This document shows positions 55,651 through 64,000 of a stretch of 64,000 nucleotides of DNA, one piece after another (position 1 is the first letter of the stretch; each line of letters opens with the position of its first letter). The translations under genes were made by a program, and so were the position numbers. The notes beneath the pieces were generated by a model. The model saw only the letters and a list, made by a program, of their open reading frames with translations. It was not told the DNA's origin and searched no databases. Origin of the DNA: Pollenia angustigena (Eukaryota > Arthropoda > Insecta > Diptera > Polleniidae); contig OV884060.1 in assembly GCA_930367215.1 (NCBI GenBank), positions 181,485,253 through 181,549,252 of the forward strand. Reading direction: 5' to 3'.

Positions 55651-56690
55651 ATAACGAAAATCATATTGGGCATTATGCTAGTATATGTAAACAAATACGA
55701 AGGGATGGTGAGGGGATAGGAAGAAGAGACGACAACCGGATTTGATCTTCGCTTTGCATAAGGACCCAGAATATATATACTTTATAGGGTGTAGGACCTT
55801 CGGTGAAGGATATAAAAAACAATCTTAATTATAAAAAAAGAGTAATTTTTGGGATTTCAGTATTTTGATCATAACTCTGCTATTTCTTAACCGATTTGAC
55901 AGATTTATATACCGACGTGTTAAAGAAGAAATTTGCCAGTTATTTTGGCTATAAAACGTAGACTCGGGAAGATCTATGGGTCCTGAAAATGGGTATTTTT
56001 CAAAAAAAAATTAGTATTTTGGTCATAACTTTTTCGTATCTGAACCGATTTTCCCGAGTTTTTCAGAAAATATTTTCTATTAAAAATTTCCGATCTTCTG
56101 ATATATAAGGCGTAACCATAGGTCATATTACAGTCAAAAAATTCAGGTTTTTATACAATTTTTAATACTTTTTGTATGAGAGGTACCACGCCTACTTCTC
56201 CAATCCCGCCCACATTTAGAAGGATGGTGTATATTTATAACCTAAATGTTTGTACCTAATTTTAAAGCCTTGGCTCTTGCCGTTCTCGAGATATACAGAA
56301 AAAAGTAATAAAAATACAACATCCACAAGGGATTTTTTGAAAAATTAGAGGCAGTCGTGGTTTTTTGGTCATATCTCAGCCATTGTTGGACCGATCTGGC
56401 TGAATTTCAATAGCAAGAAATGGTGGACTATATGCGACATAAATGTAAAACAACGTAGCCGCTATCATGTCTGGAGTCTCCGGAAAACACATATCAAACG
56501 TAAGACGGACAGACGGACGGACGGACGGATATCGTTAAATCAACTTCTCTCCTCATAAGGAACCAGAATATATATACTTTATAGGGTCTATAATCAATAT
56601 TGTAGAAATTACAAACGGAATGACAAACTTATATATACCCTTTTCCACCTGTGGTGAAGGGTATAAAAAACAAAAAACAATATTAACTTT
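55651..56690 (-). repeat. Cluster of TATACCC-type repeats, inverted
   Basis: On the minus strand this repeats the blocks of 48551-49016: ACCTTCGGTGAAGGATAT near 55795, CACGCCTACTTCTCC near 56187, GACGGACAGACGGACGG near 56500 and CACCTGTGGTGAAGGGTAT near 56648. No protein frame. Confidence 0.65.
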
Positions 56691-57186
56691 TTAAGGTTTT
56701 GTTTTTTAATTTGGGGATTCATTTTTTGGGGACAAGAAAAAAGTACCTGGCCACCCTGATCCGCACATACAAGGCCCAATTTCGGAAAAACTTTAGTATA
56801 CCTGAAGCCGTAACGAATGCACTCAAAATATTACATATGTACATTATGTATGTATTAAGTATGTTAAATTCAAAAGAAAATTCATGTTAAACATATACAT
56901 ATACATATATCAATATATCAACTTTTGTGTACAAAAATGTTCGTTTTTATTGAATTTTTATACTCTATACAAAAAAAAAATATTAAAAATTATATTTCAG
57001 TTGTATTTTTTATTTGTATAATTCTTATTTTTCTTTTTTAAAAATATATGTTATATTTTTGAAAATTCATAAATAAATATAAAGGGTTGTTAATTTAAAA
57101 AAAATCCCGGGATCCAGAAATCCCGGAATTTTTCTAAAAATTCCGATTGGCATCCCTAATGCCTAAAGACACAAAAATTTTATCCT
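56691..57186. other. No gene; hAT end fragment near 57095-57150
   Basis: AT-rich. CCCGGGATCC and ATCCCGGAATT near 57104-57135 match the sub-terminal motifs of the hAT element at 12782-14213. Confidence 0.5.
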
Positions 57187-58130
57187 GTTTCTCAAAACTA
57201 CAAGTTACAAATCTACAAGGAAAATACATTAAAAAAGCCACAATTTTACAATTTTTGTTTTTGTTTCAAACAAACTGGGACGAACGACGAATTATTCACA
57301 ACGAATATTTGTCACCAGATATAGAACACATTGTTATATATGAAAGTACACACAGTCATTGCGTAGACCGAAATTCGTCGTGTGTAACGAACTCTGCGAT
57401 AGGTTTATTTCTATTTCTTACGCAGGCGAACGACGAATAAATTGGGAAATGAACAGAAATCTGTAAAGAATTACAGGGACAATTCGCATCTATTGCGAAC
57501 TTTTAAACAAACACTAAAATTTATTAGATATCGTTTAATGAGTGAAAAAAGAATACAAAATGTCGGAAAATAACAAAAAAAAAATTTGCAAAAATGGCAA
57601 AAATTCGCAAAACATTTTATTATTTCAAAAAAGCCACAAAATTGATAAAAACTCCCTAAAACTAAAAGGAATGGCAAAAATTCGGTAAAAATTGCAAAAT
57701 TAGCGGAAAGTCGCAAAAATTTGCTAACAGCGGCATGATACCAAAGTCTACTATTTATTATAAATCGTGAAAGCTGTAAAGAATTAAAAAACTTACAGGA
57801 ACAAATCGCGAACATGGCTGAAATTCGCGAAAAATTGCAAAATTTGAAACAAACCCAAAAACTAATTTGAGATCGCAAAATCGAAATGCAGAAAACCAAA
57901 AATGCTGAAGAAATCCATTTCGAGTCGATACGGATTTTAGGACATACCCGATTAATAGTTTTTTAAAAATTAAAAAAAATGTAAGGTTCACGCACTTATT
58001 GTGTCTCATTTGACGAATTTACGCAACGAATTCTTGCCGTCGAATTCGTCGTACTATGCGAAGTTCGTCGTTCGTCCCAGTTGTGTTTCTAGCATAACTT
58101 GTAGATTTGTAACTTGTAGTTATGAGAAAC
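57187..58130. mobile_element. TIR element with ~100-base imperfect arms
   Basis: GTTTCTCAAAACTACAAGTT, AATCTACAAG and CTGGGACGAACGACGAAT at the left are inverted at the right (GTTCGTCGTTCGTCCCAG, AACTTGTAGATTTGTAACTT, GAGAAAC). The interior is a degenerate run of TTCGCAAAAA-like motifs, which creates long but meaningless minus-strand frames. Confidence 0.75.
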
Positions 58131-58311
58131 ATGGCCCAGATCATATTTTTGCACTTTTTTAAGTTACTACGCTTTTTAAATTTCCAAAAAATAGAAAAAT
58201 TTTGCAAGCTTTTAATAGTGAAAAAAGTAAGATAAATTGGGAATGTACAAAACATTTAAATACATACAGAACAACTAAAGGTTTCTGACAACAAATAACC
58301 TTTTAAATACA

Positions 58312-58556
58312 GGGGTCTAATTACCGCATTCGATATCGAGCAAAATTGATCGAAATTTTTTATTTTGGTATTATGACTCTCGATATCGAATGAAATGTAT
58401 CGTAATTTGAGATGATATCATTCGATATCGAGTAACCAAAGCCATTACAACTCTCTAGTTTTCATTCGATACATCAGTGTCTATCGAATGCAGAAAAATA
58501 CGATAGTTTACTCGATACGATAGCTTACTCGATATCGAATGCGGTAATTAGGCCCC
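58312..58556. mobile_element. 245-base MITE, copy 1
   Basis: Ends GGGGTCTAATTACCGCATTC and GAATGCGGTAATTAGGCCCC; interior dense in ATCGA motifs. Nearly identical to 60792-61036. Confidence 0.85.
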
Positions 58557-59315
58557 AGTACTGTTCTGTATAATCCAGAACAGATGTTATTTAACCGTAC
58601 ACATGCCTTATATACAGCCAATTTTCGAAAACGTACTTGTGTAATACTCATAAAACCGCAACGAATTTTTATACCTTGAGGTTATTTTGTATTAAGATTG
58701 ATTCAAAACTCATAGACACTATATAAATCCTACTTTTAAAATATTCTGACTCTCGGCGAAGGGTATTAAAGATTCAGCACATGCGAATATAGCACTTTTT
58801 TGTTTCTACTGAAAGTGTGCGTGTTCGTAAAAAAATGGTTTTACATTGTGCACACCCAATAACAATTTAGCTTTAATTGTTAATTTTTGAAAATACAAAA
58901 AGAACTGCATCTTTAGATTTTCGATATCGTTACAAAAGGTTCCGCGTCAAATGCAATTAAGTTTGGGATCAGTAATAATGCATTTACACCTACACCATAA
59001 ACAGTTTATAAGTTGTTTATGGTAATAAACTAGCTTGTGAAACTTATTTATCCATACAAACCATAAACAGGTTTGTAACTAGCTTTTGAGATAAACTAGT
59101 TACAAACAACCGATTTTTGCTAAGGCAACTCTGTTTTTTCAAAATCTTATATGTGGCACGTGGTACAACATTTGGTTTTCAGATCATTGTTACAATAAAA
59201 ATGACATCGGAGCCTGAAACAAATCATTATCGGGCTATCCTAATGCTCAGATATGCTTTCTAAGAATTCCAAAAACACAACATTTGTGCGGAACGCGCCA
59301 TCAAAGTCGTACAAT
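58557..59315. other. Spacer, no gene
   Basis: A degraded TATACC...GGGTATT repeat lies at about 58668-58790. Around 58990-59110 AAACTAG/CTAGTTT and CATAAACAG blocks form imperfect hairpins. No gene. Confidence 0.5.
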
Positions 59316-59760
59316 CCCAGTAAAAAATGTGCTCCAAAAGGAGCAGGTTTTTTGTATGAATTCATACCTCAAATCGCTTCAAACCTGCTGATGGGATGCC
59401 TGATATTTGAATGGGGTGTTCCCGGTTTGGAGGACTATTTTCTGCTGACAATAAGCGCTTCTTTTACCATGCAAACAAAGCGCTCCTAAAGTGCTTTTTT
59501 AAGGGCTAACTATATTAACATATTCATTAATGTTTTGGTTTTACTTGTTTATATGCCTTTTTTCAATCATTTTCGTAAACCATAATATATTTTTATTTTT
59601 TTCGCTTTAAAACCTTTTTCGTTGTCAGCACTAAAATAGCAGCTTTTTTGTCTGTTTTATTCTTTATCATTTACTGCTTTATAAGAGCTCTCTAATAAAA
59701 GCGCTTCATTATGCGCTTTTTCTCTGTAGTGCTTCAAAAAATCCAAATTTTTTTACTGGG
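59316..59760. mobile_element. TIR element, CCCAGTAAAAAA ends
   Basis: CCCAGTAAAAAATGTGC at the left, ATTTTTTTACTGGG at the right. AAGCGC/GCGCTT motifs recur inside. Target duplication unclear; the plus-strand open frame is accidental. Confidence 0.6.
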
Positions 59761-60390
59761 AAGATATATTCCCCCAATGCAAATCAACACGAACTCTTAA
59801 TCTAAAGTTAATTTCACTTAACAAAGATAGTTTTTAGATTGTAATTTTGATTATAATCATATAATTACATTAAGAAATGTAAATAGTTAAAGAATTATAA
59901 AATAAAAAATTTAAAAAAAAAAAATTTTATAGGTCTTTCAGAAATCGCCTTCGACGCGGTAAGTTTTTGTTCCGAAGTGACCTGAGGAAACATTTTTCGA
60001 TTTCAGCACAATATCGGCTACAGCGTGGTGATAGGGCCTTATTTTGGTTGTACCCCTAATGTACATTAAGGTGGGTCGAAAAAAAGTTGTGCGATATGAT
60101 GAGATCGGACTTTAATGTGTGTGTAAAGCAACTACATATTTATTTTGTTTTTTTTTCTTCTTGTTGTCAATAGATGCTTTAATAATAATATTTACAAAAT
60201 GTTAACAAAATATGTACTTGCTTGTCTGTTGCTAAAAACAATAAATTTTCAACGTGGGGAGGAAACTTTTTTTTGTTGTAGGGAAAAAAGGGGTTTTTTA
60301 AACACGTAGGGATTTTTTGAAATTTATTTTGGCATCACTGTGTGGAAGGGCAAGTTTTGTATCTAGATTTAAAAAAAAAATCAATATAAT
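59761..60390. other. Spacer, no gene
   Basis: AT-rich. GTAGGGA-type repeat near 60255-60330 as at 37365 and 39795. Confidence 0.5.
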
Positions 60391-60545
60391 GGCGATTTCT
60401 TTTCTGAGAAAAATGTTGCATTTATGTTACATGTTCTACATTTTTGTGTTCGTTTATACAAAAAATACAACTGTGGGAAAATTTTCAAGTTCTTTTGTGA
60501 ATGTGTTAATGAAAAACATGCAAAACATGTTGCATATTTTACCCT
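60391..60545. repeat. Left half of the TGGCGATTTC element
   Basis: ATGGCGATTTCTTTTCTGAG onward matches 44058-44200. No right end follows; it abuts the right arm of the inverted duplication. Confidence 0.7.
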
Positions 60546-60791
60546 TACTTTAACCAAAGACTATAGATTTATAAAGATATTGCACGACCATACAAAGTTC
60601 ATACATTTTTCTCTCTATATTAATTTTTCTGGTGGATTTAGCCGCTAAATCCACTTGTGAGAGTAAATTACAGTCTTTATTATTCAGAGAACTTTTCTCA
60701 CTTATCAGCGTATATGTTTGTGCACACGAGTGTGTGTGTTTGTATGTGTATACATTGCATTAAAAGAATAAAAACAAACTAAAAGAAGTCT

Positions 60792-61036
60792 GGGGTCTAA
60801 TTACCGCATTCGATATCGAGCAAAATTTATCGAAATTTTTTATTTTGGTATTATGACTCTCGATATCGAATGAAATGTATCGTAATTTGAGATGATATCA
60901 TTCGATATCGAGTAACCAAAGCCATTACAACTCTCTAGTTTTCATTCGATACATCAGTGTCTATCGAATGCAGAAAAATACGATAGTTTACTCGATACGA
61001 TAGTTTACTCGATATCGAATGCGGTAATTAGGCCCC
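60792..61036. mobile_element. 245-base MITE, copy 2, right arm only
   Basis: Same ends as 58312-58556. The left arm (about 50922-50935) reads straight through (GAAAACCAGAC), so this inserted after the arms were formed. The duplication at the site is only 2-3 bases and ambiguous. Confidence 0.87.
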
Positions 61037-61689
61037 AGGTTTTCTCGTTGAAAACACATTTAAATAATAAAAGATGTTTTGTTTGCATTCCATTTCTGTG
61101 CAAATAACCTACGTTAATCCAAATGTGACAGATTTTAATTGTAGGGCAATAATATGTGTTTTATTGTTGTACAAATGAAATTATATCGATTCGCACCGAA
61201 GTTCAAATGTTGTTATTGTCTAAATATAAACAATTGTAGGCATATAAAAAATAATTTTTCTGAAAGAATAAACTGCTTTGTTCATAAAAGATATTTTATA
61301 TTTTCTAAAGCGACATGGCCATACATTAACATGCCTCATCAAACTCACAATTTTGTAATTGTGTTAGTAATAAAAAACTCACAAGTATGGTTCAATGTGA
61401 ATTTGATGATAATCAAAATACTTTTAATTTTCATAAAAATTTGCCACCAGTTTGATGTGTATGAACGTAATTTCTTTCAATTTTATTTTTATTAAAATTG
61501 TATTATTTAAAAAATTATTAAATCGTTTCCGCCGAAAATTCCAATTTTATTTATTATTACAACAAATTATTATCACAAATTATGCAACAGGTTCAGGCTT
61601 TGGAAGTCTTACTTTTTGAAGTTTGTAAAATTCTTTTAAGGGTCTGCAAAAATGTTTTTACAAGATAAAGCAATAAGCACCACCAACTA

Positions 61690-61766
61690 GCCCCGGTAGG
61701 CTAGTTGGTAGTGAGCTAGTCGATCAGCGCTGCGGTTGCGGGTTCGATTCCCGTTAGATACTCTGG
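61690..61766 (+). repeat. tRNA-like SINE head, right arm
   Basis: TAGGCTAGTTGG (A box) and GGGTTCGATTCCCG (B box). Inverted twin of 50181-50257. Followed by TCTGCAGACAAGCG and, after some 50 bases, an A tract. Confidence 0.7.
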
Positions 61767-62124
61767 TTTCTTTTCTGCAGACAAGCGAAGAGCTTCGCGG
61801 GATTAGGATAGGACAAAAAAAAATATGTGGATTTCGCTACTTACAATATATAGAATGAAATCCAATAAAATCAAAGCCATATTATTAAAGTTGTTCGCAT
61901 ATTATACTTTTATTTTTATTTATTTATGTAAAAATTGTTATATTTTACAGCAACTTAAATAATAATCAACAAATTCAGACAAATAATTATATTGATGACA
62001 TAGCCTCGTACACGGATCAGCAAAAGCATAATTAGATCTACAAAATTATTAACGATAGGATTATAATGACGAGTAATACGACAAGTACATACCTATTAAT
62101 GTTTTAAAATTTTAGCTTTTTCAG

Positions 62125-62757
62125 CATTCGAAGTTTTGTATTTTATATGTCTCCCAAGAGGAATGCTTTCTTAGTAATACCAGTATAAGCAAATTTAAAA
62201 ATTCCAATCTATGGTTGTAACAATCATTTTTCTCGTCAAACCAAAACGAATAAATGGTATTATTAGTACATTCTACGCACTGCTCCATAATAACTTTTTT
62301 TTGTGTTTCATTGCTCTGTTCTTTTAAAATAAATTTTCGAAAACTTTTATGTTAATTTTGCATATTTCGAAAAACAAATCAGAGGGTGAACATAAACTTC
62401 CAAAATCAGATTAATATTCATAGTTTTTCGTATGGATATACATTTCTGATGGGTATGTTAAAATTTGAGATGGTTTAATCATATCCATTCGGCTTTTAGT
62501 GCAGGATACTCATTGCGCTATGTAGCCAATGAAATATCGACTAGAAGTAAGTTCTATTGACACATTCACAGAGTTAAAGCTGTCGGCACTTTCATCAAAA
62601 TATGCTTAATTTTCCTGGTATATATCTGCGATATCTATTAAGGGGGTTGGATTATTAGGTGATACACTGTCATTAACTTCTAAAATATTTTGAAAGTCAA
62701 GTGGAAAAAATATTGCGTCGTCTTCTGCACAAATTTTTGAGGAACTAAATTGCATTA
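62125..62757 (-). pseudogene. Degenerate transposon-type frame, right arm
   Basis: Minus-strand twin of 49186-49830, with the same stop after YQEN and the same FIGYIA block. Function not known. Confidence 0.35.
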
Positions 62758-62944
62758 TTTTTAAAATAAAAGCTTGGCCACATTAAACTTGTAAAGAGCT
62801 CATACGTAAAATTAATAAATACTCATAGTAAATAGTAAAAAAAAAACTATCTTTTTATTTTTAAATTCGTTTGATATATGTATGTATACTAGGGCGGGTC
62901 GATTTTTTTTAAATCGTATAGCAAAAACGTAATCTACATAAAAT

Positions 62945-63265
62945 TTTAAGAAAATTCTCCGAAGAAACCATGGGTCTAAAATAAAATCCTAATCCGCGCC
63001 TCTTGACTTGAAAATTTATATGCCCGCCTTTGCAAAAAAAAATTTTTTTTAAAAAATAGCTTTTTCAAAAAAGAAATCGAATTTTTTAAATAAAATTGTT
63101 TAGTAACGTAGTTCTTTTGCACTTTTTATTTTTTTACACTCAAAATTTTTTTTACATTAAAAAAAATTTTCAGCCAAGTAAAAAAATGTTCAAGTCGAGA
63201 GGCGCGGATTAGGATTTTATTTTAGACCCATGGTTTCTTCGGAGAATTTTCTTAGAATTTTATGT
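62945..63265. mobile_element. Hairpin element in right arm
   Basis: Arms of about 70 bases: AAAATTCTCCGAAGAAACCA and TAAAATCCTAATCCGCGCCT at the left are inverted at 63190-63265. The loop is A/T-rich. Not present at the matching place (about 49010) in the left arm, where homology stops. Confidence 0.78.
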
Positions 63266-63490
63266 ATATTATGTTTTTGCTACACGATTTTTAAATAATC
63301 TAAAAAATGGAATTATAATTCGGTGCAAATCGATATAGTTTAATTTTTACAAAAATAAAACACATACTGCTGCCCTACAATTACGCAATTGGTCGCATTC
63401 CCTCTTATGTAGGTTATTTGCACATAAATTGTTTGAAAACAAAACGAAATCAATTTAAAAAAATACCAAAAACCGGTTTCAACGAATAAA
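63266..63490. repeat. Inverted third copy of the arm sub-terminal block
   Basis: TCGGTGCAAATCGATATAG, AAAACACATACTGCTGCCCT and TAGGTTATTTGCACA match 50765-50880 and, inverted, 61090-61200, at lower identity than the two arms show to each other. With the 61090 block it forms long inverted ends around 61090-63430. Confidence 0.65.
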
Positions 63491-63521
63491 AAACACAAAC
63501 ACTCACACACTTTGGCTGGCA

Positions 63522-63961
63522 AAACCCTGCAGGAAATGTCACTAGTGAATCTGTACTGATTCACTATTGACATAGTCACCAGTACTAGTGACTTGATATA
63601 CCCCAGACAATGTTATTTACAATTGACATTTAACATGTGCGTGTCATTGGAAATCTACTACTGACGTTGGTACTACTGACTAGGCACTTCCTTTGGGAAC
63701 ATATGTAGACATTGGATCCAGAGAATCGCTAGCACATTTTAGTTAAAGTAGTCTACCCTTTTTGTAAGAATACGAAATAATAACAATTTTTTTTTATTAT
63801 TTCTTCAACTTAATAGGAATAATACATCTCAGTTGTTATTGATAAAATCTTTTTCGTATTAAAGGCAAATATAGTGGCAAATGTAATGTAGACACTTCGT
63901 TGACAATGTCACCAATATAGTCGACAAAACTGGTGACTTGGAGACACTTGCACCCAGGTTT
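63522..63961. mobile_element. MITE, right-arm copy
   Basis: Inverted twin of 46191-46590, starting AAAACCCTGCAGGAAATGTC; flanking sequence is shared too, to the window end. Confidence 0.7.
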
Positions 63962-64000
63962 ACTTCAGGGAAACAGCAAACATGTGTATGTATTAATTAG

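Larger units (their letters stand above)
60549..64000. repeat. Right arm of large inverted duplication
   Basis: Inverse of the left arm (see 46153-53895) and continuing past the window end. It keeps the empty Helitron site (about 60580) and carries a MITE (60792-61036) absent from the left arm. The 113-aa open frame at 61154-61495 mirrors 50469-50810 and is not taken as a gene. Confidence 0.88.

Noticed and set aside
57471..57899. 142-aa minus-strand Phe-rich open frame
   Set aside because: Generated by the degenerate TTCGCAAAA repeat inside a TIR element.

Overview
The window is AT-rich, intron-bearing, repeat-choked insect DNA. The two host loci and the repeat types (short tRNA-like repeats, TTA- and 8-bp-flanked MITEs, Helitrons, a LOA-type retrotransposon, and a repeat with tandem 'gtccgtctgtc' motifs) point to a higher (cyclorrhaphan, probably calyptrate) fly; the species is not determined. 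I find two host loci that encode protein: a tandem pair of family 18 chitinase copies on the + strand (7148-17115) and one SLC37-type sugar-phosphate transporter gene on the - strand (41398-22859). The two loci are convergent. Almost everything else is mobile or repeated DNA.

Layout. 1-7100: a near-perfect 922-base palindrome containing a tRNA-like repeat, a broken Tc1-like transposase split by a MITE, a LINE reverse-transcriptase remnant split by another MITE, and further MITEs. 7148-8899: chitinase copy 1, a pseudogene (ATA in place of the start codon, a 16-base deletion with frameshift, and an altered catalytic motif). 9974-17115: chitinase copy 2, apparently intact (492 aa; signal peptide, GH18, C-terminal CBM14). 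Its 5.5-kb first intron is a stack of transposons, including a PIF/Harbinger element that holds an hAT element that holds a MITE. 17116-22858: repeats between the genes.

22859-41398: the SLC37 gene in six coding exons that join to a 521-aa open frame. Its 12-kb fourth intron carries a 5.5-kb LOA-type non-LTR retrotransposon with 14-bp target duplications, a Transib (RAG1-related) remnant with 5-bp target duplications, foldback elements and tandem tRNA-like repeats. Its first intron carries an hAT element and a 905-bp TTA-flanked element.

41400-64000: no host gene recognised. The dominant structure is an imperfect inverted segmental duplication (left arm from about 46153 to 53895, right arm from about 60549 past the window end). 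Because both arms are present, later insertions can be read directly against their empty sites: a 2.7-kb Helitron block (51139-53868) sits in the left arm exactly between A and T, and a 245-bp MITE sits in the right arm only.

Only the chitinase copy 2 and the SLC37 gene look functional. All transposon coding regions seen are broken by stops, frameshifts or deletion, so mobile copies would have to lie elsewhere in the genome. Gene calls rest on reading frames, splice sites and motifs that I recognise; no database search was possible.
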